Source: Nothopassalora personata | Lineage: Eukaryota > Ascomycota > Dothideomycetes > Mycosphaerellales > Mycosphaerellaceae | Assembly (NCBI GenBank): GCA_033816765.1 | Contig: CM066287.1 | Coordinates: 5,580,001-5,644,000 of the forward strand | Direction: 5' to 3' | DNA: 64,000 nt | Shown: piece by piece, positions 9,071 to 21,214 of the stretch | Layout of the letters: every line of letters starts with the position of its first letter | Position numbering within the stretch: the first letter of the stretch is position 1 | Translations under genes and position numbers: made by a program | Notes under the pieces: model-generated | Database searches by the model: none | What the model saw: only the letters and a program-made list of their open reading frames with translations | What the model was told of the DNA's origin: nothing

Positions 9071-10911
9071 ATGACCGATAACACAGACATGAGCGACGTC
9101 GTCGAGTGCAGTGTGTGCGTTGAGGATGTGAGCCCCACTCATATTCTCGTTATCGAGAACGCAGCAGTCTGTCACACCTGCGTGAGGCAGATCTTCATCA
9201 ACGCGACCGAGGACGAGTCGAACTACCCTCCAAGATGGGCTCATAAGGTACGTTGTCACGTCATGAGGACAAGACCTTCGCATATCGCATCTCACGGGCA
9301 TCGAAGGCTTCTGGGGCACTGTCAAAACTCACTTGAGCATTAGACTAATGTGCTGTACAGGAGCTCAAGCCTGACTCCTTCCTGGACGTTCTCGGACCCG
9401 AACTAGTCAAGCAGTATCGCAACAAGCGTCACGAATACAAGAAAAAGTGGGACGACCGCGTGTATTGCCCGACACTTACCGAACAGCCCGGCGGTAAATG
9501 TGGCGAGTACCTAGGAGGCAGTCGCGACAGGAACAAACACACCAGGCTTACTTCGAAGTGCAAGAAATGCTCGAAGAAGACATGCCTCGCCTGCAAAGCC
9601 CAACCCACTTCGCGATCCGGCCATGTTTGCGAAGCAACGGCAGAAGAGAAAGAACAGGAAGCTGCGAGCTTTCAGGGGTTGATGAAGGTAAGTACGGAAG
9701 GGCGACAGGCATCCAGCGCGATGCGTTGCATGACGTGCATCAACCCAAACTTGACACCAGGCACTGGGACATTCCCACGTGTGTGTCAAGTACGGCTAAC
9801 ACCCTTCTGTTGGTAGGGCAAAGACTATCAGAAGTGTCCCAACTGCAAGAGGAAGCTCGAATTGCGAGATGGCTGTAATCACGTTGTTTGCCCATGTGGC
9901 ACGTCGCTCTGCTTCGCGTGTGGCCAACCAGCATCCAGCAATTCGAACCACTGGAGCAGGACTGACTCAGACCAATCGACATGCCCTCGATACCAACAAC
10001 CGAACGAGGGTAGCCCTGGGTGGGATGGGGGTCCTCTCGGACGTAGGGGTCCTTTCGCGCCTACAAACTTTCCAGATATGAGGGCATTCGACAGGCAGAT
10101 TAGGGAGTTGCATGGACGACGCCACGAACGACGTAACGCAGTGGCGGGCTTGCAGGCTCCCCCTTTCGAACCTGTATCGACGCCTGCAGCGACAGCTGCC
10201 GGCACCACAGCACGAGAGCGGCGCTCGGTGAATGTCGGTACCCACAACAATCCAACCGACCTCGACGTCTCGGCAGCTCGGCAATTTACACGAAGACCAC
10301 CCCGATCTGGCAATGAGAGCGCTGCTGCGCAATTCAGTGGACACGCTCGTATGGCAAACCATCCTTTGTTGGCCCGCCACGCTGACCAGGACGAGACCCC
10401 ACTCCTATCACGATCCACATTCCTTGCCCGGCTCCTCGGTCGTACGCTGGAACAGCCTGATGTGGTCATGGACGAGCAAGAAGAGACCATGATGCAAGAC
10501 TCCATCTTCGAACAGCCAGATCCGACAGCGCGCTCCGAAATTTTTGCTCCGGCCCAGATCAATAACGACAGCGCGACTTCTGTGACAGATCCTAGTTGGA
10601 GCTTCCATCCACACTTTCAAGCACATCCGACTCATCACCACTTTCACGACCGGGGTGATCCTCTGGCCCAGCTGCTGTCACTGCCGGCGGAAGAGGAGAA
10701 TGATCGCTTCACGGGGTTTCCTCGCCAACGCACACCAGGTCCCCAGCGAGCGACTGTTCTCCAAGCTCCCGGAATACCAGAGCGTTTTTCAACTTTGCAG
10801 CCTCGCATGGTGCGCATGCAACATGGACGTCGACCGGCACGTCGTCAGCCAAGTCTCAACATCAACTTCCCAACTCCACCAAGGCAGGACGGCAGTCATG
10901 GTGCATCGTAG
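9071..10911 (+). CDS. RBR-type (RING-IBR-RING) E3 ubiquitin ligase
   Basis: Three exons, 9071-9247, 9361-9687 and 9817-10911, give 532 aa; introns start GTACGT and GTAAGT and end CAG and TAG. The N-terminus has CSVC ... CHTCVRQIF (RING1-like). The middle has YCP...C...CSKKTCLACKAQ with a later SGHVC (IBR-like). Next comes KCPNCKRKLELRDGCNHVVC followed by CG...CFACG, the Rcat (RING2) pattern whose Cys in the GCNH motif is the expected catalytic residue. From about residue 220 the chain is disordered. RBR ligases take ubiquitin from E2 onto that cysteine before transfer. Substrate unknown. RING1 is short, so loss of some ligands in it is possible. Confidence 0.85.
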
Positions 10912-11163
10912 GATTCTATGATGCTGGATCAGTAAGGGGGTGAACCTCGATAAGACAAAACAGATCACGAAATTGCTGCTTGCAGGGCGAATTCGCACTG
11001 CTAGACACTCGGTAAAGACATGGCCATTCGTCAAGTCGCTCGTAGCAGCGTCTTGTTCACAAGGGGTAGCACACCAGTTGGCGTGCTTAGACAGCTCTGG
11101 AGATGGAGAGATCCTCGTTCACTTAGCGTTCCGTACCACTAGATTGCAAGTAATGTTAGCGTA

Positions 11164-12246
11164 CTACAGATCAGCCCGCGCTTCCTCCCCAGCCCAACAT
11201 CGCCTGATGGTCTCCCTGAGTGGCTCCTTCTCAACTTCTCGCGGGTTCCAGTAAGGGTTCGATACTGCGATCTCAGCGGCCTTGTCCACGTTTTCTTCTT
11301 TCATACCGAAATCCTTCAATCCCCGCTTTACCTTGAGCTTCATCAATAACACATTCAAACCTTTGATCGCATCACCATCGCTTTCCGGCAGCACTTCTGC
11401 CAATTTCTTCATGACGTCTGGGATACTCGGAGCATTGTATGCTATGGCATGCGGTAGCACGATGGTATGAGTCTCCGCATGAGGTAGGTTGAAGGATCCA
11501 CCAAGCGTATGGCAAAGTTTGTGATGCAGGCTCATGCCAACTGCTCCGAGGCACATCGCACACAGCCAGGCACCATACTGAGCTTTGATGCGAGCTTCAC
11601 GGTTCTGAGGGTCATTCACGATGACGGGTAGGGATTCTGCCAATGCTTTCGTGCCTTCCAGGGCGAGCAAATTCATGACTGGATTTGTGTTGCGAGCATA
11701 CAAAGCTTCAACGGCGTGAGCAATGGCATTGACGCCACTCGTCGCGCTAAGAGCCGCTGGCAAAGTCATTGTGAAGTCCACATCGTAGATCACGGTGCCT
11801 GGCAGGATCTTGGGATCGGATCTGGTCGTCTTCTTGCCCTCTGCTGTCTCGCCCAGAATGGGCGTCATCTCCGAGCCAGCGTAGGTCGTAGGGATCGAGA
11901 TGTGCGGCAGACCTGTCCTGATGGATATTGCTTTGCCCAGACCGATAGTACTGCCACCTCCAAAGCTCACAATGCAATCCGCATCGCAGTCTTTGGCGTA
12001 CGCCAGGGCTTCGTCAGTGACATTGGTCGGCGTGTGCATCGTCGCATTGGAGTAAATTCCAGCTTTCTGAATCTCTCCACGTTGCAGGATTGGCTCCAGC
12101 TGCGCGACCTGATCTTTCTGCTGAGGAGTCGACAGCAAGAGCGGCTTCGACAGGTTCAGCCTCTTGATCTCGTCAGGCAGTTTGTTGATACTGCCAGCAC
12201 CGAAGATGACCCTGCCAGGATTGGCGTTGTACTCAAATGACTTCAT
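11164..12246 (-). CDS. Maleylacetate reductase (iron-ADH fold)
   Basis: Single-exon, 360 aa, ATG at 12246. Shows the group III/Fe-dependent alcohol dehydrogenase layout: Rossmann-like N-domain with SFGGGSTIGLGKAISI, then IPTTYAGSEMTPI, and the helical C-domain with HHKLCHTLGG and HAETHTIVLPHA. YAGSEMT and HHKLCH are characteristic of maleylacetate reductases, which reduce maleylacetate to 3-oxoadipate with NAD(P)H in hydroxyquinol and resorcinol breakdown. No other aromatic-degradation gene is adjacent, so it is not in a visible cluster. Confidence 0.9.
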   Translation of the reverse strand: MKSFEYNANPGRVIFGAGSINKLPDEIKRLNLSKPLLLSTPQQKDQVAQLEPILQRGEIQKAGIYSNATMHTPTNVTDEALAYAKDCDADCIVSFGGGSTIGLGKAISIRTGLPHISIPTTYAGSEMTPILGETAEGKKTTRSDPKILPGTVIYDVDFTMTLPAALSATSGVNAIAHAVEALYARNTNPVMNLLALEGTKALAESLPVIVNDPQNREARIKAQYGAWLCAMCLGAVGMSLHHKLCHTLGGSFNLPHAETHTIVLPHAIAYNAPSIPDVMKKLAEVLPESDGDAIKGLNVLLMKLKVKRGLKDFGMKEENVDKAAEIAVSNPYWNPREVEKEPLRETIRRCWAGEEARADL

Positions 12247-13171
12247 GCTGGCTTTTTCGATACACGATGGCGTTCAGTTATACACACAACACGATAGTCT
12301 GGCGCGCTTTGTACCTGGAGTCAATGTGGGGAGGCATGGTCCCGCGACCGGACCTAGCTTCCGGCAGTTGCTGACAGCGGCTTTGAAATGGCTACGGTAG
12401 AACTGCACTCTCGAGAGCCTACCGCTACATGACAGCCCATTCGATGGAGTTCATTCGATACTCGCCATAACCCTTCTATCGTGTACAGACAGTGCCGGAC
12501 TGGCTGGTGCCGCTCTGAAAAGCCGAGATCAGCAAGGTGAAACTCGCATGGTCGACGTGCAGCTTCAATCTCCCATGCATTGGCGGTCAGTTGATGAGTA
12601 TGTCCTGCTGTGTAGACGAAGAAAGGAGTGAACGAGAGGCAATCATCGAATCGTGCCACATATCTTGACATACTTCGACTTCTGTCTCTGTGCGCGGCGG
12701 GAGTAGCCGAAGCAGACATCTTGGCGTGTCGAAAGTCGAAATTGGCAGCCACGGGCTTTCGACCGCACTGCACTGCATCTTCCGCCGCACCATACTAACA
12801 CCAAGGTAAGCATACGCATGGTCGACTGAAAGCTGCTGCTGTCGGAGAACACTCTGCAAAACAAGAGGTGGATGAATTGCAACTGGTCGTGAGAAGGAAC
12901 ATGGCAAGAGACGGACAATTTTTGAGAAAGGCGGGACGCACATGCATATATCGCAACATGAAAGTTGTTAGCGAAGAGCAGGAAGGAGATAAATCGGCCA
13001 TTTCAGAGACATGATGATGGGCCTGGGTTGATCTATTGGGAATGACAGCATGAAGAACAGGACACAATGCGGAGGCTCCCAATCGACAGCAGCAGCGGAC
13101 AGATCGGCGCATCAACCTTACAGAGCTCTTGCTAACATACTTTGTAGAGCACCTCCTCCAGGTAGCCCAGC
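12247..13171. promoter_or_regulatory. Divergent promoter; likely 5' UTR intron of the uS3 gene
   Basis: No gene supported in these 925 bp. A donor CCAAG/GTAAGC at 12806 and an acceptor TGCTAACATACTTTGTAG ending at 13147, with a good branch site, could define an intron just upstream of the uS3 start codon; no ATG precedes the donor closely. Ribosomal protein genes of filamentous fungi often carry such leader introns. Confidence 0.4.
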
Positions 13172-14055
13172 ATGCAGTCGCAAACCGCCCCAGCCCAAGC
13201 CCTGAGCGGCCTCAACATCTCCAAGCGCCGAAAGTTCGTGGCCGACGGTGTCTTCTACGCCGAGCTGAACGAGTTCTTCCAGCGCGAGTTGGCTGAGGAA
13301 GGTTACTCTGGTGTCGAGGTCCGCGTCACCCCAACCGTCACCGACATCATCATCCGCGCAACACACACTCAAGAGGTTCTCGGTGAGCAGGGTCGCAGAA
13401 TCCGTGAGGTATGAACAGTCCATAGCTCAGGCTCCACGTCCGTCACTAACATCTCAACCAGCTCACCAGCTTGATTACCCACCGTTTCCGCTTCCCACCC
13501 GACTCGGTCTCCCTGTACGCCGCCAAGGTCCAGTCCCGCGGTCTCTCCGCTGTCGCCCAGTGCGAGTCTCTCCGCTACAAGCTCCTCAACGGTCTCGCTG
13601 TCCGCCGTGCATGCTACGGTGTGCTCCGCTTCATCATGGAGTCTGGCGCCAAGGGTTGCGAGGTTGTCGTTTCCGGCAAGCTCCGTGCCGCTCGTGCCAA
13701 GAGCATGAAGTTCACAGATGGCTTCATGATCCACTCCGGTCAACCCGCAAAGGACTTCATCGACCACGCCACGCGTCACGTACTCCTCAGACAAGGTGTG
13801 CTCGGTATCAAGGTCAAGATCATGCGCGCATCCTCATCTCCAGGTGACCCATCTGGCGAGAAGGCCGGCGGCAAGGGTCTGCCAGACTCCGTCACCATCA
13901 TCGAGCCAAAGGAGGAGCAGCCAATTCTCGCACCAAGCTCCCAGGACTACGGTGCCAAGGCCGCTCAGGCTGCACAGTACGCTCAGCAACAACAGGCGGC
14001 ACAGGGCGAGGAAGGTGGTGCTGACGGGGAGGCACCAGCTGCGCAGGAGTACTAG
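13172..14055 (+). CDS. RPS3: 40S ribosomal protein uS3 (RPS3)
   Basis: Exons 13172-13408 and 13462-14055 (53-bp intron, GTATGA...CTAAC...CCAG) give 276 aa. The core is unmistakable: [20 protein letters not shown], the KH domain ([27 protein letters not shown]), then [15 protein letters not shown] and [18 protein letters not shown]. uS3 sits at the mRNA entry channel of the 40S subunit. The N-terminus has about 17 residues before ISKRR, longer than usual, and the C-terminal tail is Ala/Gln/Glu-rich. The intron splits the KH domain. Confidence 0.97.
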
Positions 14056-14831
14056 GTGTGTAGTGCTCATTGTGTCACGTGTCATGGAGATCGGAGTTGG
14101 CCACGGAGCGTTTGAAAGGGTTTCTATGCTTTGAAAATACCAAAGCAGCGCCTCTGTAGTCACAACCTACAGTCTTCAGCACTAACAGAGTTCGATGCCA
14201 GGAAGAAAAGCCAGCTTCCATGATGACTACTTTACGTTTTAAACCTCGCCGGTGCCTTCCCGCCTCGAGAATGTGTTTCGTACTTTGATGCTGATGTGTG
14301 TGGTCGCAGATATCCAGTATCTGAATTGGTACTCTTTGTTGCTTCAAACTACTGCGCTGACCCGAAAGGACACTGTCTGCTGGATTTGCCAGCAGGAGCA
14401 TTGCACACTATTCGATCGGAGTCAGCCGCGGCGTGAAAGGGCTTGTTTCTTCGACCTGACTCCACTTCAACAATCCGTGAACGATCATCTGCACTAACAC
14501 ACATCACAACGTAATACGGCTGGGAGAGCATCGAACATCTTGGTTGGCAATGGCCATTGATTGTGGAGAAAAAAGAGTAACACCGACCTGCACAGCCTCG
14601 AAAGCCGGTTGCTGCGCATTGAGGCGCATATCATCGAGCGGGCGTTTGCCTACAAACCGCCCTGATCATGCACAGCGGGCGTCTGCCCATGGAGTACGGT
14701 AGGCGGCTCATCGCATTCAATTGGTGAATACGCTGCAGGAACCCAAGTATTCATGCATCACGAGCCGCGATCTGGTACAGAACTTGACCGGAAAAGATGA
14801 CTCAGGCCTTGAACGTGAGGCCGCCAGGTGT
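14056..14831. other. Intergenic, with a 14-nt repeat able to form hairpins
   Basis: No gene supported. AGCGGGCGTTTGCC at 14637-14650 recurs with one change at 14674-14687. Each copy lies in a short inverted repeat: GGGCGTTTG with CAAACCGCCC (14640-14662, one bulge) and GGGC-GTCT-GCCC (14677-14688). Confidence 0.45.
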
Positions 14832-15586
14832 TCATGCGTGCAAACAATTGCACATAGCCACTTGTGGTAGCTTAGACATAGCCCTCGAGGGATACTGCTT
14901 CAACATGAAGTAGGCTGGACTCTTGATGAATAGTTTCCGCTGCGGCAAAACTGAGCTTGCGTTTGTGACTTGATGTAATATCCTTGTACACTTCACGACC
15001 GTCTTCCCTTCTTGCTCGCTCTCCTTCGCCATTGTCCGCGCTTGTCGATACTGTTGATCTCGATACGCCGATACCAGCGATCTAGCTTCGCGACCTTCGA
15101 GTGAATGCAAACAAGGAAAGAGCCACTTAAAGTCCACCACTTCTGGAAGCTCGCGCACAAAGTTTCGACAACAGATACATGTACATCGGACTTGAGCGAG
15201 GCCTTCCGCAGCAACGACATCCACCGAAGCATACACCATCCCGCCGCAACTTGTGAGTGTCGCTCCTGCCGCCACTTCCCTTGACGCACGTGCAATAGCA
15301 GTGCTTGACACTCGAAGATGCCGAACGAGGTACTGACTGCGTTTAGGCTCGCAAGAACTCGACTTCCATCAACTCCAAGCATGATCCACTGATCAATGCG
15401 CATCACCTCCACCTCTTCTTGAAGCATTTCCCGCCTTTGCCCTTCATTGCGCTTGCACAAAGCACTTGCGTAGCTCTTCATCAGATCAGACCTGCTTCGG
15501 AGTCCGCCTTGAGTTCTGCAGCCATCTTGTAACAGCAGCCAACCACTTCGAGTCTTGCTAGAGGAGCCTCTTGATCGTGAGAACAC
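14832..15586 (-). CDS. Hypothetical protein, gene model uncertain
   Basis: Two long overlapping minus-strand frames cover this stretch: 15586-14993 (197 aa) and an overlapping frame from about 15370 to 14832. The second reads more like a globular protein (STAIARASREVAAGATLTSCGG, then ELPEVVDFKWLFPCLHSLEG) and loosely resembles the body of fungal F-box-type hypothetical proteins. An intron joining the start of the first frame to the second would be needed, and I could not place it. Function unknown; it may also be a decaying gene. Only the presence of coding-like sequence is claimed. Confidence 0.3.
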
Positions 15587-15800
15587 ACCTACATACCTTC
15601 TGCGGCCCCGAACATCGATCCACTGTGTTTATCAGTAGCTCGCTGACCGCGAGCGCGTTGCCAGCACCCTCGACGGCCGCCGGTTTCAGAGCTTTCTGCT
15701 ATGAGCGAACACCTATTGCGACATCAACCGTACACGTCCTGACCAGCACTCCTCTCTAAATCTCTGACCTGCACCTGCTGCTTTCTAGACAGTGTGCCGA

Positions 15801-17762
15801 ATGTCCCAAGACGGTCGCCACGACCGCAGCACCAATACCAGCAGGGACGAGCTCCGCTTGGACGAGAACGGCAACATGGTGAACGCACAAGGCGGCGAGA
15901 TGGGTCCGTACCATGATTTGCAGCAGTATGTGTCCAGTCGACAGCAGCAGCGGTACGCGATGTACGCATGGCAGTTTCGAGGTAGGTTGGCTTCGATGTC
16001 AAAGAGTAAAGAGGTCAGCTAACCACGGTCGAAGCAGAGTCTCTCAGCATCGGGCCGACCCGCCAGCGAGGCCGAGCCTCTGAGCCTCAATATCCCTCGC
16101 ACCTCTCGCCTCGATCCTCGCCATGCACGCCTGCTGGGCATGAGTCACGAGCCTCTCTGCCTGTTGCGAACCCCACTAATGGCCAACAAGCAGGAACACA
16201 TGACCAGCCAGCAATCCGCTCGAGCCAGCAGAGCCATCGCCCGAGCCTAGCCACTGCGCGTACAAATAACTCGTACAGCGTGGCGCCGCCTGCGCACTCG
16301 GAGACCGCGGAGGGACCGCTCGCTAACGACTGGTTGCCTCAGGACGCCTCATTACTCAACTTCGACAGCACCTTCCCAACTGACGACGATCTTTCATGGT
16401 ATCAAGTTGCGACCAGCACATCTGGGCAGCCTGGAATATACGAACAGTCGCCACTGCGGTCGCGGGAGCCTTTGACTCCGAGCATAAGACTCACCTCTCC
16501 GGACGTCGCGGGCGCACAGCCTCAGGACACGAACTTTTCCACGTCACCCATGGTGTCTTTGCCACCTTATCCGTATAGCAATTATCCAGAGCATAATTCA
16601 GGCCACTTGAACCTTGAGCAGGAATACTCCATGACCGGTCAAGCAGAGAACATGCAGACTCCAGTGTCGCCGGTTAGCGCTCACTCTCCTCGCGACACGT
16701 CCATGGCCGAGCAGCAATTATCTCGAAAGCGGTCGCATTCAGAAATGTCGCAGTCGGACACACTAGCGAACGCCATTCAACAGCAATCACAAGCGCAGAC
16801 CCAGACCCAGACCCAGACGCAAGCGCAGGTGCACAGTAGGTCTGCATCAGTCGCTTCTCAATTGGGCGCATCGCCAAATGGTGCCAACGAGGATTTCAAC
16901 CCACGGGGTTCGCGTGCGTTCAAGCGAGGCGATCCACCACAGAACGAACAAAATAAGTACATCTGCACTTTTGCAGAGGAATGCGCCGGACAAACGTTCG
17001 ATAGGAAATGCGAGTGGAGGTGAGTCCTAACGATGTAGAAAATCTTGAGCGCAAAGCTGACGATTTCGCAGCAAGCACATGGACAAGCATGACAGACCTT
17101 ACCGCTGTCAACATCAGTCATGCGCAAAACTCCAAGGTTTCACATATTCCGGCGGTCTACTACGGCATGAGCGAGAAGTGCACGGCAAGCACGGAGGACC
17201 GAGAGCTGCACTGATGTGTCCGGTCGCAGACTGCAAGCGCCATTCCGGGAAAGGCTTTACCCGAAAGGAGAACCTCAACGAGCATCTAAGGCGAGTGCAT
17301 CCTGGCACAGATGCTGCCTCCCAGTCCTCACAGCCTGTGCTACTCAAACGGGATGCGACAGACGTCACGATGGGTGGTGAGGATGGCGACACGCCTGCCT
17401 CAATGGGCGGCATATCAGAGACGATAGATCAACAACAGGACCACTACACGGCGTCTCCTGCCATCGCAAACAAACGGAAGCGCTCACTACCAGGCGAATT
17501 CCAGGTCGATTTCACGCCGGATCACGAGCCCGAACTCAAACGCCTCCGTCAACTGGTCCAAGAACAGGAACAGCGAATTAGGGAAGACGCAGAGCGCTTG
17601 AAGCTGCAAGATGCCAACGCAAACCACTACGAGAATCGCGTCCACGAGCTGGAGAGACAGAATGCGGATCAAGCAGACAGGATCTCGAAAATGGAGTCAG
17701 AACTTGCTGAGGCGAATATTAGGAGTCAGCTTGTCAGCGCAAATGCGAATGGTGCAGTTTAG
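15801..17762 (+). CDS. C2H2 zinc-finger transcription factor with C-terminal coiled coil
   Basis: Exons 15801-15981, 16038-17019 and 17072-17762 give 617 aa; the frame is continuous across both introns (56 and 52 bp). The first about 390 residues are disordered, Ser/Pro/Gln-rich, with a QTQTQTQ microsatellite near 16797-16823. Three fingers follow: YICTFAEEC...SKHMDKH, YRCQHQSC...LLRHEREVH and CPVADC...NLNEHLRRVH. Intron 2 falls inside finger one. The last about 70 residues form a Glu/Arg/Leu coiled coil suitable for dimerisation. Predicted nuclear DNA-binding regulator; target genes unknown. The start at 15801 is the first in-frame ATG. Confidence 0.85.
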
Positions 17763-18200
17763 TAAGCTGTAGCTATAGTCGGGTTGTTGTCTTCAAGCAG
17801 GGAGCGGGAGTTGATGTGCGTTTTGGTTGGGCATCATGTCCTAGGAGATGGAAGACGGATTTCGCATATGATTGATCCTCTTTTGTTGCTGCCTGCTGTT
17901 GGCAGGTCGAAGATTGTCCGCTTCGCAGCTCAATACCCCCGAGATCGTTCTAGAGTGTACTCATAAATGCATCAGTATTGTATCGACTGTGTTACGTTTC
18001 ATGGGGTTATCTGTTGTAGCAGTATGTCTGCGCTGGACGTGGTCTCCTCATGCCGAAGTTGGGCTGAAGTGCATTTGGTAATGCAAAGCTGCCTGAGGCC
18101 CTGGGTATGGCCTCAGGTGAATATGGCTCTTCGCGGTATCAAGATACACCATGGCTCAGAAAGTGTTGGTTCCGGTATATCCTTTTCTGCCACTATCCGA
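17763..18200. other. Convergent 3' intergenic region
   Basis: Lies between the ends of the zinc-finger gene (plus) and the dehydrogenase gene (minus). No gene seen. Confidence 0.5.
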
Positions 18201-19117
18201 CTACCAAGGAAGCTCATATCCCTCCCTATGCCAAAACTTGCCCGTCTCCTCCATTCCCTTCGACATGAACACCGCCCACAACTTGCTCGCCGCCTCTCCT
18301 GGCTGCACGACCTCCGGACCCTCCACACTAGGGTTGAGGTTCGAGCGCACTATACCCGGATGCAGCAAGCTCACCACAACTCCCTTACTCTGCAGATCCA
18401 CCGCCAAGCTCTTTCCGATGCTGTTCACCGCGGCTTTGGACGCTCGGTATGCATACGACCCTCCCGTGCTGTTGTCCTGTATGCTGCCAACGCGGCTACT
18501 GACTATTCCGACGCGAGGGCTCTGCGATAGAGAGATGTTCTCGAGGAGGGCTTGGGTCAGCAGGAGAGGTCCGAAGGTATTGGTTTCGAAGATTCGGGTC
18601 ATGCTGTCTTTTGTGACGTTCCCCAGGGCGTCTTGGTCGCCTTGGGCGATTACGCCGGCCACGTTGAGAAGGATGTCGACGGGTTTGTTGGCGAGTTGGG
18701 CTGCGAGACCGGCGATTGATTCGGGGGAGCGTACATCGAGGCCTGGGACGAGGTCAGGGAGCTGAGGATCGGCTAGGTATCGTTTGCGGGATTTACGGTG
18801 TAGGCGGCACTGCAATGCTTGGAGGTTCTCTCCCACCTCGTGGTCCGCAGCCTAGAAACTTTGGTCAGTATGATTGCTCTGTCCGATGCTGGGGTGTCTG
18901 TTCGGGGAGTCGTACATGCACTTCGTAGCCCTTGGAACGACTGTCAGCCACGAAATCTTTTCTATCCATCGTGTGGGATGAATTGTGATACCTCGTTGAT
19001 CAAGATCTGAGCGAAGGCATGTCCAATGCCACTGCATGGCATTCAGTAGGCAGCTTCGGTGGTGTGCTGAGAAGCTTTGCCTTACCTATTGGCTCCGGTC
19101 ACTACTGCTGTAGGCAT
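18201..19117 (-). CDS. Short-chain dehydrogenase/reductase
   Basis: Four exons on the minus strand: 19117-19086, 19031-18992, 18930-18916 (15 nt) and 18851-18201, total 245 aa. The spliced N-terminus reads MPTAVVTGANSGIGHAFAQ, giving the TGxxxGIG dinucleotide-binding motif only when intron 1 is removed. Exon 3 supplies GYEVH. Downstream are NVAGV (the NNAG position), the catalytic Ser in IVSSRVGS and YRASK (YxxxK). Introns are 54, 61 and 64 bp with AG ends. A classical SDR; substrate cannot be told. There may be extra residues near KSRKRYLADPQLPDL, where a further tiny intron is possible. Confidence 0.82.
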
Positions 19118-19673
19118 CTTAATGTTGGATTGTAGCTAGAACGAAGATCAACAGGAACAGAGTCTATTAAGTTGAGTCAAGAGAGATGTCCTTCGAAATA
19201 TGCTTGCTAAGCATGGGGGCACGAGAGCAGCTGGCGGAGAGCGAACGTCATATTCTAGCCGGCAGTGAGCGTAAAGTCAGTATATACTGCCTCTTATGGC
19301 CAGCCGCGTGCTCTCTGCAATGCAAAGGTCTCAACATTCACGACATGGAGTGTGACGGCACACAATAAAGTGAGGCTGTGTGCCTCTGGGCAAAGGAGGA
19401 ATCGTGCAACTTACTTGGTGCTGGCTGGATGTTGCTGCTCCGGGTCAAAAGGGAAGATCACCTTCAGGGTCTGGCCATAGATGTTCTGGAAGATCAACAC
19501 CAACAAAAACCATAACAACACGTCGACATCTGCTATTACAAGACGAGTCGTGACTGAGCTGCTCCGATACGAATCCTCTCCTCGAGCCCCGTCTAGGTTT
19601 CTGCAATCGACACTGACTGCTCAGAGGAAGAAGATTCGCCAAAGAAACGCGTCCAGAGTCGCGTGCCTGCATC
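19118..19673. other. Gene-free stretch between divergent genes
   Basis: Promoter region for the SDR gene (minus) and the Whi5-like gene (plus). Short open frames present here have no protein-like features. Confidence 0.45.
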
Positions 19674-20626
19674 ATGGACACCACCAATGCCAACCTGGTC
19701 TTCTCTGCAGAGCCTCGTTTGAATTCAAACGAACCAAGTCGACGAGTGCTGGGCGACGTGTCTCCCAATATCGGGCAGCAGCCGCCAGCGAACATGCCCA
19801 ACAGCAAACCGCTTACTGGAAGTCCGTTGAAGCGGAGTTTCACGGCCGCCATGGAAGGAGGCCAAGGCTTTCAGTATTTGAAGCGACGGAAACTCTCGAT
19901 AGAGTCCCCTCTGAGCCAAGTGCATACTGCTGCAGCTCCTGCCAGGACGCAGCCATTGCCACAATGGTCGCCAGCACTACCACTTCAGGAAGTATGTTGT
20001 GAAAGCATCGAGAGCATGGTAATTCAAAGCTAACGTCGAAGAAGAACCCATTGCCTGAGATACAACACATCTCACCAGGTGAGCCAACAAGACCGAACAC
20101 ACCTAACGACAGCCCCGAGGAAGACGATGGCCAAGGTTCCAATGAACGCCAGTCTTTCTCATCATTGATCAACTACGACCCCTCATCCCAAACAGCACCC
20201 AGCTCTCAACAACCAGCTCATGCATCCAAAGGCCCGTCATACGCAGAGCTGCTTCGACTACGATTACGGGTAGCCATGTTCAAAGTCCGAACAAATCAAG
20301 TGGGCATTCCCTTCGACGACCTCAAAGTTGAGCAAAGCCCCCCGCCGCCCCCTCATGCATTCGCTCTGGTCCCGTCGGATCAACAGCCATGTCCGCCACT
20401 CCTGCCTGCGCCGCTCCTCCGGCCTACGGCTTGTAGCAACCGTATGCTGTACAACGTACCAAGCTCACCGCCTTCCAGCTTTCCACCAGCGAAAATCTCC
20501 CGTGGGGTTGAAGTCAGAACACCGACGCGTGGGAGGTTCTCTGGGCCGGACGAGCAGGAGCTCACTAGTAGTATTGTGAAAGGCAGAGTGGCGGAAGGTC
20601 TGCTGGGACTGCGGAATGCTGTGTAA
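19674..20626 (+). CDS. WHI5: Whi5/Nrm1-family G1/S transcriptional repressor
   Basis: Exons 19674-19991 and 20042-20626 (50-bp intron with GCTAAC) give 300 aa. Most of the chain is disordered and rich in Ser/Pro with SP sites (TGSPLKRSF, SIESPLSQ, PNTPNDSPEE) suited to CDK phosphorylation. The diagnostic short motif is YAELLRLRLRVAMFKVRTNQ near residues 185-205, matching the Whi5/Nrm1 G1-factor-binding motif. Yeast Whi5 restrains SBF until Cln3-Cdk acts, and Nrm1 represses MBF at S-phase exit; which role applies here cannot be told from sequence. Confidence 0.8.
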
Positions 20627-21214
20627 GGATGGGTACCGCGGCGACCGTAGCAGTGATTGCGCGCGGAGAGAGAGAGGCGTTAGCTTGTTCAAAAAGCGGT
20701 GCCGGAGAACGTGGCAAAGGCCATTTGAGAAATCCTAGCATCCAGCATTTGCCTTGCTCGAGAGCAGAGATGGAAAATCCGCAATGGAAGCCTTGCAGCT
20801 GCGGCTGCAGTCACGTAGCTTCCTTACGAAACAACTGTGAGCCTCGATGAATTCCAAATTTACGTCAATTTACCCTTTCGAGGCTGTATCTCCTCGATCA
20901 GATGATACTGCGCGCTTCTTGCAAGAGGGGTTTGTTCTGAATTGATTTCATTGCCATGCTCCATGCCGCAGGAAAAAGCCATGTAAGTAAAACAAGACGC
21001 ATAATGGTATCGTAGCAACCTCCCACAAACCCATCCGAGCAGAAGTGCCACCAACTACTCGGGTGCCCATGCAACATATCCCATCCCCAAATTCATGCCA
21101 TCCGTGAAACTCCAGGCCCACCGAAAGCATTACTAAGACCTTGCTGAACGCCGTGCCCAATGATTACAGTCAGTACTCATGCACAATTACCCCCCCTCAG
21201 AGAGAGCATTCCGT
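20627..21214. other. Convergent 3' intergenic region
   Basis: Lies between the Whi5-like gene (plus) and MAF1 (minus). No gene seen. Confidence 0.5.
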
